Below are positions 16,871 through 24,393 of a stretch of 64,000 nucleotides of DNA, piece by piece. The notes beneath the pieces were generated by a model, which was given only the letters and a program-made list of their open reading frames with translations, was not told the origin of the DNA and ran no database searches. How positions within the stretch are numbered: position 1 is the stretch's first letter; each line of letters begins with the position of its first letter. Origin of the DNA: Pseudoalteromonas luteoviolacea DSM 6061 (GTDB lineage Bacteria > Pseudomonadota > Gammaproteobacteria > Enterobacterales > Alteromonadaceae). The position numbers and the translations under genes were made by a program. Where the stretch lies: positions 62,001 to 126,000 of the forward strand of contig NZ_AUYB01000136.1 of the NCBI RefSeq assembly GCF_001625655.1, in the 5' to 3' direction.

Positions 16871-16886
16871 TTTTTTAGACGTTACG

Positions 16887-16911
16887 AGCCCAGCATTCGC
16901 TGGGCTTTTTT
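16887..16911 (+). terminator. Terminator between TonB receptor and halogenase genes
   Basis: AGCCCAGC (16887-16894), loop ATTC, GCTGGGCT (16899-16906), then T to 16911. With no other evident promoter in the 59-base gap, it probably works as a partial terminator, giving much more receptor than halogenase transcript. Confidence 0.85.
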
Positions 16912-16929
16912 GTTTTTGGAGTAGATGTA

Positions 16930-18459
16930 ATGGCGTCAATTACAATAGTGGGTGGTGGTACTGCAGGTTGGATGACTGCGGTGCTCTTAAATCAAGCTTA
17001 CAATAAGTTTGGCAATACAGTTTCGATACAACTCGTTGAAAGTCCCGATGTAGATATTGTCGGAGTAGGAGAGGCAACTGTACCTGCAATTAAGGACTTT
17101 TTGCAGGCTGTCGGTATAGATGAAGCCGAGTTTATCAAAAGTACCAATGCAACCATCAAGAATGGGATCTTGTTCAAAAATTGGTGTGCGCCAACGGAAG
17201 AAGGTGAAGTACACCAGTACATGCACCCGTTTGATCAGGAGCGGGTAGAGAAAAGATTAGATGTAGCGACATCTTGGTTACTGTCTTCGAGAAACAAAAG
17301 TTACGATGATTCAGTATCTATTGCCAAGGCCCTGTCAGATAAGAATTTAACGCCTAAAGTACAACAGTCGAAAAGCTTCCAGTCAATCGTACCTTACAGC
17401 TATCACTTAGACGCAAGGCTATTCGGACAGTTTTTACGAAAGCATGCAATTGCCAGAGGTGTAACTCGAGTCGAGGCACATGTGAATAATGTTGTCGCGA
17501 AAGAGGGCAAGATTGTATCACTGAGTACTGATAAAGGAGAGATTACATCTGACCTATTTATCGATTGTACTGGCTTTAGAGCTTTACTATTGAGTAAGCT
17601 CGAAGAGCAGGAAAACTGGCACTCATACTCTGATGTATTACTTTGCGATAAAGCAGTAACAATTCAAACTGAAAATGATACGTCATATGCACCAAACCCC
17701 TATACGATTTCCCATGCACTCAGTGCAGGGTGGTCATGGAAGATTGATTTGCAAAATCGTTCTGGGAATGGCTATGTGTATTCGAGCCGACATATTAGTC
17801 CTGAACAAGCTGAACTAGAGTTTAGAAAGCACTTGGGGTTAGATGAACAAACGAAATTCAATCACATAGATATGCATGTTGGAAGAAGACGTCAACAGTG
17901 GATTGGAAACTGTGTGGCAGTAGGGCTATCAAGCGGATTTATTGAACCACTAGAGTCTACCGGATTACATTTAATATATTTAGCAGCTAGACAGTTTGTG
18001 TTACACAACAATTTTTCAAAAACACAGCAATCTACGCGTGATAATTACAATAAAACAATGAATGATACATATGATGAGCTCAAAGATTTTATTGTTTTAC
18101 ACTATGTGTTGTCTGACAGAACTGACTCAGAGTTTTGGCGTGACATACCAAAAACACTAGATGGTTGCGAGTTGCTTAAAAGCCGGCTATCAGTGTGGAA
18201 GCACAAAGTATGTGAATATTTTGATGTCTCAAACTCCACATCTCATATGTTTTCTGATGTAAGCTATCGATACATTTTGTATGGAATGAATTATTTCCCA
18301 GAATTAGATATCCCTTTTGTTGAAGGGGAGTTTGACGATGTGTTTGCTTATATTGAGAATAGACAACAGCAAGCTTGTCATCATACATTGAGCCATAAAG
18401 AATATCTCAATGCGACAGTGCACGGTCAAAGTGGTTTCGTGTCAGTGAGTATGAAGTAA
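16930..18459 (+). CDS. Flavin-dependent tryptophan-halogenase family protein, copy A
   Basis: A protein of 509 residues of the PF04820 family. The FAD-binding motif is VGGGTAGWMTA (residues 7-17), then GVGEATVPAI (45-54). The catalytic Lys of PrnA/RebH corresponds to Lys77 (ATIKNGILFKNW) and the paired Glu to Glu342 in EPLESTGL. The WxWxIP motif is WSWKID (268-273), lacking the final Pro. Family members oxidise halide with FADH2 and O2 to halogenate an aromatic ring. For homologues beside TonB receptors, no native substrate is settled. Upstream is the TonB receptor; 9 bases downstream is a second copy. No flavin reductase is nearby. Confidence 0.92.
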   Translation: MASITIVGGGTAGWMTAVLLNQAYNKFGNTVSIQLVESPDVDIVGVGEATVPAIKDFLQAVGIDEAEFIKSTNATIKNGILFKNWCAPTEEGEVHQYMHPFDQERVEKRLDVATSWLLSSRNKSYDDSVSIAKALSDKNLTPKVQQSKSFQSIVPYSYHLDARLFGQFLRKHAIARGVTRVEAHVNNVVAKEGKIVSLSTDKGEITSDLFIDCTGFRALLLSKLEEQENWHSYSDVLLCDKAVTIQTENDTSYAPNPYTISHALSAGWSWKIDLQNRSGNGYVYSSRHISPEQAELEFRKHLGLDEQTKFNHIDMHVGRRRQQWIGNCVAVGLSSGFIEPLESTGLHLIYLAARQFVLHNNFSKTQQSTRDNYNKTMNDTYDELKDFIVLHYVLSDRTDSEFWRDIPKTLDGCELLKSRLSVWKHKVCEYFDVSNSTSHMFSDVSYRYILYGMNYFPELDIPFVEGEFDDVFAYIENRQQQACHHTLSHKEYLNATVHGQSGFVSVSMK

Positions 18460-18468
18460 GGAGAATAT

Positions 18469-19992
18469 ATGCTGGTAAATGACTATGTTGTTGTGGGTGG
18501 GGGAACCGCAGGTTGGTTGTCAGCTTGCTTATTGGCGAGTGCAACCTCAGAGCATGCTGCGAAAACAGTCACTTTAATTGAATCTCCAGATATACCAATT
18601 ATAGGTGTTGGTGAAGGAACTGTTCCTTCAATTAGAGATACCCTAAAACGTATTGGGATAAGTGAATCTGATCTCTTCAATCATTGTGATGGAAGCTTTA
18701 AACAATCTATCAAGTTTGTAAACTGGATGGATAAAAAGAAGCATGGTGAAAACAACTTTTATCATCACCTTTTTGACTACCCATTTCCTTTTGGCGACAA
18801 CTTGTGTCAATACTGGCATAACCAAAGCACATCCAGCTTTGCAGAAATTGTATCTATTCAACAATACCTTGCAGAGTCAATGAAAGCACCAAAAGGCATA
18901 TGTGATCCCGAATTTGCAGGTGTATCCGATTATGCCTACCACTTTGATGCGCACAAATTTGCGCAATTGTTAAAGCGCCACGCTATCGAAAAACTAGGTG
19001 TCACATATGTATCTGATACTGTTGTTGATGTAACCCACTCACACGATGGCAGTATTGACCAACTCGTGCTCAAAGAGCAAGGGTCTATGGGGTTTGACTT
19101 TTACATAGATTGCTCAGGGTTTAGCAGTTATTTGTTAGGGGGCAAATTAGATGTCCCATTTGTGGATAAACAGGATGTAATTTTTTCCAATAAAGCATTA
19201 ACTGTTCAGGTACCTGAATTAGAAGCATCGATCCCGCCGTACACTATTTCTACAGCACATCAAGCGGGTTGGATATGGGATATTGCTCTGAGCAACCGCA
19301 GAGGAGTTGGATTTGTATATTGTGACGCATACTTAGATAAAGATACGGCATTTCACAAATTACAAACTTATGTAGGTCGCGATCTAAATGATTTTAACGT
19401 ACGTGATCTCGACATGAAAATTGGATTTCGAGAGAGAGCTTGGGAAAAAAACTGTATCGCAATAGGTCTATCTCAAGGGTTTGTTGAACCCTTGGAAGCC
19501 ACAGCGATTTTGTTATCGGACTTTTCTGCAAATCTATTTTGTAATAAATTGCCAGAAACAACAGCTGATATTGCGGTTTTGTCGAAGCGTTTTAACCAGC
19601 GTGTAAGTTATGCCTGGCAGAGTGTGATCGACTTTGTAAAGTTGCATTACTGTATTTCAGATCGTCAGGATAGTGAATTTTGGCAAGATAACCGTGCTAG
19701 CAACTCAATTCCAGACAGTTTAAAAGAAAGACTAGAGTTATGGTCTCAAACATACCCAACAAAGGATGATTTCTTCTCAAAGTTTGAAGTGTTTGATATA
19801 GAAAATTATTTGTATGTTTTGTGCGGAATGAACTTTGACTTCAATCGTTATGGATTGACTGAGAAAAAGACAAAAGAGTTTGCTGCTCAACATCAACAAG
19901 TCTTCGCAACCGCCGAGCAATACAAAAGGCAGTTATTAGAGCAAAGGGCTTTGTTAGAAAAAGTTAAAGTAAATAATTTTTCAAAAAGTTAA
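18469..19992 (+). CDS. Flavin-dependent tryptophan-halogenase family protein, copy B
   Basis: A protein of 507 residues, clearly paralogous to copy A. It has VGGGTAGWLSA (residues 9-19), IIGVGEGTVPSIRDTL, Lys78 in GSFKQSIKFVNW and Glu343. The halide-site stretch is EPLEATAIL, where Ser-Thr-Gly of classic halogenases reads Ala-Thr-Ala, and the WxWxIP motif reads WIWDIA (268-273). The catalytic pair is kept but the halide pocket is altered, so its activity may differ from copy A or be lost. It is preceded by AAGGAGA nine bases after copy A, so the two are in one operon. Confidence 0.92.
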   Translation: MLVNDYVVVGGGTAGWLSACLLASATSEHAAKTVTLIESPDIPIIGVGEGTVPSIRDTLKRIGISESDLFNHCDGSFKQSIKFVNWMDKKKHGENNFYHHLFDYPFPFGDNLCQYWHNQSTSSFAEIVSIQQYLAESMKAPKGICDPEFAGVSDYAYHFDAHKFAQLLKRHAIEKLGVTYVSDTVVDVTHSHDGSIDQLVLKEQGSMGFDFYIDCSGFSSYLLGGKLDVPFVDKQDVIFSNKALTVQVPELEASIPPYTISTAHQAGWIWDIALSNRRGVGFVYCDAYLDKDTAFHKLQTYVGRDLNDFNVRDLDMKIGFRERAWEKNCIAIGLSQGFVEPLEATAILLSDFSANLFCNKLPETTADIAVLSKRFNQRVSYAWQSVIDFVKLHYCISDRQDSEFWQDNRASNSIPDSLKERLELWSQTYPTKDDFFSKFEVFDIENYLYVLCGMNFDFNRYGLTEKKTKEFAAQHQQVFATAEQYKRQLLEQRALLEKVKVNNFSKS

Positions 19993-19995
19993 TAC

Positions 19996-20035
19996 AAACA
20001 TTATATGGGCATTGTTTAATGCCCATATAATGTTT
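19996..20035. terminator. Bidirectional terminator between halogenase B and the DUF6445 gene
   Basis: A perfect 18-bp inverted repeat: AAACATTATATGGGCATT (19996-20013), loop GTTT, AATGCCCATATAATGTTT (20018-20035). It lies between two convergent genes. The U tract is short on both sides, so efficiency is uncertain, but position and stem strongly suggest a shared terminator. Confidence 0.8.
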
Positions 20036-20045
20036 AGATGCTTGG

Positions 20046-20726
20046 TTATCTATCGTTTAATTGATAAAAAGATGCGACCGTTAGCCTACCATTAGTTGGG
20101 CTTTTTGAAATACTTTTGTTAGTGTTTATATCAGCGCAGTGCAGTATATTGCTTTGATACATGACCAATCTATTGAACTTTGCCTCTATTTTAAGCTCTC
20201 GTTTAAAAAGGGAGTTGTCACCTTGCAAATAACCTTTTTCCTGATTTTTATCGAGCGCTTCCTGAAATATATTAACGTCACCTTCACCTATTTGCATAAT
20301 GTCACGAGGCTTATAACTATACAGAGAGGTCCCACCAAATGCCTCATCACAGAAATAGTGTACTGACGCATACTCATTTTTATCAATAGAATCAACATGT
20401 GGTAGAGAGTGATAGTCACTTAACTCACTTTCAGAAAGCGTGACTAGACTAAGCAGTGCGCGATGGAAATAAAATTCTTTATTACTTTCGTTTATTAAAA
20501 CCATCAGCTCTTGAAGCATGTTTTCATATGCCTTGGGCATCAAATCTCTTATGCCTGGGTAAAGTGTACCATCACGTCCTGGAGCCAAAAAGTACGCTGT
20601 ATTTTCTGCAAATGAAATTACTTCATGTGGATTTACTAAAACATCGTCAATAACATAAACAGGAGAAGTACATTTTTCTAAATAAACTCGATTTACTACA
20701 GCGTTTTTATTTAATACTAACTTCAT
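20046..20726 (-). CDS. DUF6445 family protein, putative Fe(II)/2-oxoglutarate-type enzyme
   Basis: A protein of 226 residues, convergent with the halogenases. The arrangement His-x-Asp (LPHVDSID), a later His (YQSNILHCADI) and Arg (NGRLTVASFYQL) looks like the metal and co-substrate ligands of a 2-oxoglutarate oxygenase of the prolyl-hydroxylase type. This matches the DUF6445 family found next to tryptophan halogenases. Its enzymatic activity is inference. It starts 59 bases from the divergent JmjC/cupin-like gene, so the two share a promoter region. There is no signal peptide, so it should be cytoplasmic. Confidence 0.75.
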   Translation of the reverse strand: MKLVLNKNAVVNRVYLEKCTSPVYVIDDVLVNPHEVISFAENTAYFLAPGRDGTLYPGIRDLMPKAYENMLQELMVLINESNKEFYFHRALLSLVTLSESELSDYHSLPHVDSIDKNEYASVHYFCDEAFGGTSLYSYKPRDIMQIGEGDVNIFQEALDKNQEKGYLQGDNSLFKRELKIEAKFNRLVMYQSNILHCADINTNKSISKSPTNGRLTVASFYQLNDR

Positions 20727-20785
20727 TATCTACCCTCAATATGTTAAAACTGGCCTTATTGTAACCTTTAAAAAGAAATCACACC

Positions 20786-21754
20786 ATGACTGTTGAAGTA
20801 TTAACACGCAAAGCATTTTTTGATAATAAAAATGGGATAATCAACAATAACAAGCCAGTTAAGATTTCGCAGTTTGTTCCTGATGTTAGTAAAGACATAA
20901 CGCAGGATTTAATTCGATGTAGTGATAACAAGTCTGTACACTATATGTCCTGTGCGAGTGAACATAAAGGTCGTTATTTTTATAACGAGGACTTGACCAA
21001 TTTTAATTTTGAGCACTCAGAAGGAAGTTTAAAGTCATTTTTTGAACTACTCGAGAAACAGAAAGAAAAAGCCGAAAAATCATATTTTGCAGCGCAAGCA
21101 ATTCCGGTTGATGTAATTTTTAAAGACGCAATGTCGGATATACTAAGCTGTGAGGAGTTACCGAATAATACCGATCGGCGGCTTTGGATTGGCAATCAAT
21201 GTAATACTGCAGCACACTTCGATTTTTCACACAATATAGCTGTGGTGTTAAAAGGTAAGCGGGAGTTTAAGCTTTTTCCAACTAACCAAGTGAATAACCT
21301 TTACATCGGGCCTATTTCAAGAACGCCAGGTGGCACTCCCATAAGCCTCGTTGATGTAACTAACCCTGATTATGAAAAGTTTCCGCGCTACAAACAGGCT
21401 GAGGCCGAATCAATAACAATTGAATTGAATGCGGGTGATGCCGTTTTTATTCCCAATTTATGGTGGCACAGTGTACAGTCCTTGAGTGATGAAAATATTT
21501 TGCTGAATTACTGGTGGAAAGAAACGGGAGAAGCAGAAGGAGCACCTTTTGAAAGCATGATTTTCCTTATGTCTTTTATTCCGATGTTGAGTCGTAATGA
21601 GCGCCAAGCTTGGGAAAGTCTTTTCAAATATTTTGTTTTTCAAACAGACCATGATCCCAAAGCTCACATGCCAGAAAATCTCTATGACATTCTAAATAAT
21701 TTGTCTGAACAGGATATTCAAGGGATCAAAAAGTGGTTTAAGCAAAAAATTTAG
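20786..21754 (+). CDS. JmjC/cupin-like domain protein (putative 2-oxoglutarate oxygenase)
   Basis: A protein of 322 residues of the cupin_8/JmjC type. The metal site is His-Phe-Asp in AAHFDFSHN (around residues 146-154), with the third His in PNLWWHSVQSL (about 228). Between them, GKREFKLFPTNQVNNLYIGP and GDAVFIP are typical of this fold. Relatives include FIH-like hydroxylases. In Alteromonadales and Caulobacterales such genes recur with TonB receptors, tryptophan halogenases and SapC proteins. Substrate and product are unknown. It is divergent from DUF6445 and followed 95 bases later by the sapC-like gene. Confidence 0.85.
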   Translation: MTVEVLTRKAFFDNKNGIINNNKPVKISQFVPDVSKDITQDLIRCSDNKSVHYMSCASEHKGRYFYNEDLTNFNFEHSEGSLKSFFELLEKQKEKAEKSYFAAQAIPVDVIFKDAMSDILSCEELPNNTDRRLWIGNQCNTAAHFDFSHNIAVVLKGKREFKLFPTNQVNNLYIGPISRTPGGTPISLVDVTNPDYEKFPRYKQAEAESITIELNAGDAVFIPNLWWHSVQSLSDENILLNYWWKETGEAEGAPFESMIFLMSFIPMLSRNERQAWESLFKYFVFQTDHDPKAHMPENLYDILNNLSEQDIQGIKKWFKQKI

Positions 21755-21849
21755 CAGATTGTAAGGAATTCAACTTCCATTTCCGCTTTAAAACCGATAG
21801 CCTTAGGACCACTAAAAGTAACAATTAAGAATTTGAATGGAGTAGTATT

Positions 21850-22560
21850 ATGGCGGAGCAACAAGTGCAGCCTTTACACAACGAGAAGCATGCCAATATA
21901 AAAGTTAAAAATGGCATCAATGTTGAATTTTTGAAATCACAGCACCTTATCCCTGTTGTTGCTCATGAGTTTGCTCGCGTAGCAACTGAGTTTCCAATGG
22001 CGTTTGTAAAAAATACTGAAACTGGCCAGTTCCAGGCAGTGGCATTATTTGGTTTAGAGCCAGGTGAAAACCTTTATGTTAAAGATGGCAAGTGGCAGGC
22101 AGGTTTTGCACCTCTTGCTGCAGCTCGTTATCCTTTCGGTTTGGTTAAACACCCAGAAGAAGACCAGTTTGGTATTGTTATCGATGAGGCGAGTGAGCTT
22201 GTAGGCGAAGAAGAAGGCAATGCATTATTTGCAGATGGCAAAGAAACTGAATACCTTCAGGCGCGTAAAGAAGCACTTGTAAACTACGTTGAGTTTGCTC
22301 GTGTAACTGAAGTGTTCACTAAATTCCTTGCTGATAAAGAGCTACTTGTACAACAGACGCTAACTGTTGATATTGCTGGTGAGAAAAAAGACATCAATGG
22401 TATCTACTTAGTAGATGAGCGTAAACTAAACGAGCTAAGCGACGAAGACTACCTTGAACTTCGTAAGCGTGGTTACCTAGCACCTATCTTTGCTTTCTTA
22501 ACTTCTACGCACCAAGTTGCACGTCTAGCTCGCCTAAAAGCGGCACTACAAGACGCTTAA
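21850..22560 (+). CDS. SapC-family protein
   Basis: A protein of 236 residues matching SapC (PF07277): FLKSQHLIPVVAHEFARVATEFPMAFVKN near the N-terminus, then ALFGLEPGENLYV, AARYPFGLVK and the C-terminal GYLAPIFAFLTSTHQVARLARLK. The family name comes from an S-layer-associated gene of Campylobacter, but its role in Gram-negatives with TonB/halogenase clusters is unknown. No signal peptide is visible. Codon use is strongly biased, like the TonB receptor, suggesting high expression. A well-placed GGAG precedes the ATG, and a strong terminator ends the cluster. Confidence 0.92.
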   Translation: MAEQQVQPLHNEKHANIKVKNGINVEFLKSQHLIPVVAHEFARVATEFPMAFVKNTETGQFQAVALFGLEPGENLYVKDGKWQAGFAPLAAARYPFGLVKHPEEDQFGIVIDEASELVGEEEGNALFADGKETEYLQARKEALVNYVEFARVTEVFTKFLADKELLVQQTLTVDIAGEKKDINGIYLVDERKLNELSDEDYLELRKRGYLAPIFAFLTSTHQVARLARLKAALQDA

Positions 22561-22594
22561 TCATAACTCCCACTATTGGGCATTGTGATTAAAT

Positions 22595-22623
22595 AAAAAC
22601 GCCTGCAAAGCAGGCGTTTTTTT
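22595..22623 (+). terminator. Rho-independent terminator after the SapC gene
   Basis: CGCCTGC (22600-22606), loop AAA, GCAGGCG (22610-22616), then seven T, with a matching A run upstream. Confidence 0.93.
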
Positions 22624-22771
22624 ATGCCGTAAATCAGCATAGCTTTTTCCCTTCTTTCTTACTCTGTCATTTTTATTTCAATTATTAATGTTTCGTTTTA
22701 ACGCAAAAGCTTGCTTAGCCTAAGCTTTACAAGCATTGTGGTGGCATTGGCAAATCCAACAAAGGATAATA

Positions 22772-23803
22772 ATGAATAAAAAAACTTTACTGGGGCTTAT
22801 CTTTACGCTGGCCTCTGCAAGTGGAGCAACCAAACAGTTAGACCAACCTATCGCCATCGCGATCCATGGAGGAGCAGGTACCATAGAAAAAAGCCGTTTT
22901 ACACCCGAAAAAGAGCAGGCTTATCGTGCGAAACTTCAAGAGGCAGTTGAGGTCGGTTACAAAGTGCTCGAAAATGGTGGTGACAGCCTTGATGCAATTA
23001 CAAAAGCAATTAATGTTCTAGAAGACTCCCCATTTTTCAATGCGGGTAAGGGTGCAGTTTATACCTATGAAGAAAGCCATGAACTAGATGCGTCGATAAT
23101 GGATGGCAGGAACCGACAAGCGGGGGCTGTAGCGGGCGTTAAGCACGTTAAAAACCCTATAAACCTTGCACGTGAAGTAATGGATAACTCTGTACATGTG
23201 ATGTTAAGTGGAAATGGAGCAGAGGAGTTCGCTAAGAAGCAGGGGGTAGAGTTGGTCAAATCGGAGTATTTTGATACTTCAGACCGATATAAATCTTTAT
23301 TACGTGCAAAAGAAAAGCTTAAGCAAAAAGAAAGTGGCACGAAAGATTATCAAGCTGCGCACAAAGCATTAGCAGCTGAACATAAAATGGGCACTGTGGG
23401 GGCTGTTGCGGTCGATAAGCATGGGAATCTCGCCGCTGGTACATCAACTGGAGGCATGACCGCTAAGCGCTATGGTAGGGTTGGCGACTCGCCAATAATC
23501 GGTGCTGGCACTTTTGCGGATAATCAATCCTGCGCAGTATCAGCAACCGGCCACGGTGAATACTTTATTCGCTATAACGTTGCTGCAGATATATGTGCAC
23601 GTGTTGAATACCAAAATAAACCCATTGAGCTAGCTGGCAAAGAAGTTATTTTTGGGCCTATGTATGAGTCTGGTGGTACTGGAGGCGTCATTATTGTAGA
23701 TGCCGATGGAAATATAAGTATGCCATTTAATACCAAGGGAATGTATAGAGCGAGCAAGTCTAGTACAACACCAACCTTTGTGGGTATTTTTAAGGAAAAC
23801 TAA
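22772..23803 (+). CDS. Isoaspartyl peptidase/L-asparaginase (Ntn hydrolase), exported
   Basis: The frame is open from 22736, but ATG 22772 has AAAGGA upstream and begins a signal peptide (MNKKTLLGLIFTLASASGA), giving 343 residues. It is a plant-type asparaginase/IaaA precursor: IAIHGGAGT near the mature start, FNAGKGAVYT, then the autocleavage site MGTVGAVAVD where Thr208 should become the N-terminal nucleophile of the beta subunit. STGGMTAKRYGRVGDSPIIGAGTFAD and TGHGEYFIR complete the site. It cleaves isoaspartyl dipeptides and asparagine, here probably in the periplasm. It stands alone between two terminators. Confidence 0.93.
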   Translation: MNKKTLLGLIFTLASASGATKQLDQPIAIAIHGGAGTIEKSRFTPEKEQAYRAKLQEAVEVGYKVLENGGDSLDAITKAINVLEDSPFFNAGKGAVYTYEESHELDASIMDGRNRQAGAVAGVKHVKNPINLAREVMDNSVHVMLSGNGAEEFAKKQGVELVKSEYFDTSDRYKSLLRAKEKLKQKESGTKDYQAAHKALAAEHKMGTVGAVAVDKHGNLAAGTSTGGMTAKRYGRVGDSPIIGAGTFADNQSCAVSATGHGEYFIRYNVAADICARVEYQNKPIELAGKEVIFGPMYESGGTGGVIIVDADGNISMPFNTKGMYRASKSSTTPTFVGIFKEN

Positions 23804-23834
23804 ACGCTTATTGATTCTTGGGCAAATTTATCAG

Positions 23835-23868
23835 CGCCAGCTACTATTATAAAAGTAGCTGGCGTTTT
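23835..23868 (+). terminator. Rho-independent terminator after the isoaspartyl peptidase gene
   Basis: CGCCAGCTACT (23835-23845), loop of eight bases, AGTAGCTGGCG (23854-23864), then TTTT. Confidence 0.9.
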
Positions 23869-23885
23869 ATTTGGGGGAATGAATA

Positions 23886-24314
23886 ATGCAATCAGTTAAA
23901 GTAGCAGACTATCTAAATCACAGACCAGTCACTTTCAATGCGAATATGCGTATTGAAATGGCGGTAGAGAAATTATTACAAAGTGGTCAATCTGGCGGTC
24001 CAGTACTTGATGATAATCATAAAGTCATTGGTTTTTTATCGGAACAGGACTGTATTAAAAAGATGTTAGAAGCGACCTATCAAAATGAGTCACACAGTAT
24101 TGTATCTGACGTTATGAATAAAAACCCAGTGTGTGTTAACCCTGAAGACAGCATCTTGCAAATTGCTGATAGAATGTCCAATGACAAACCCAAGCTTTAT
24201 CCTGTGTGTGATGAAGATGGGCGTTTGATTGGGGTGATTACACGTGCTCACGTTTTACTCGCTTTTGATAAACATTTACATGACACCTATGAATCTGGGA
24301 ACAGATTTGTTTAA
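23886..24314 (+). CDS. CBS-domain pair protein
   Basis: A protein of 142 residues made only of two CBS repeats (about 8-65 and 78-135), with motifs GGPVLDDNHKVIGFLSEQDC and PKLYPVCDEDGRLIGVITRAHVL. Such stand-alone CBS pairs bind adenine nucleotides and act as energy or ligand sensors. The partner cannot be told from sequence. It has a GGGG-containing ribosome site, and hrpA follows on the same strand. Confidence 0.9.
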   Translation: MQSVKVADYLNHRPVTFNANMRIEMAVEKLLQSGQSGGPVLDDNHKVIGFLSEQDCIKKMLEATYQNESHSIVSDVMNKNPVCVNPEDSILQIADRMSNDKPKLYPVCDEDGRLIGVITRAHVLLAFDKHLHDTYESGNRFV

Positions 24315-24393
24315 AAGTTTGTTTTTACTTGGGTAGAAGCATGAGGTTTTGATAAACTACGCGGCGATTTTGGAATTTTCAAGGTGTCGTGTA

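Noticed and set aside
20046..22560. Phage or island origin of the oxygenase/SapC genes
   Set aside because: No integrase, tRNA or repeats at the borders, and the gene set is typical for related marine bacteria.
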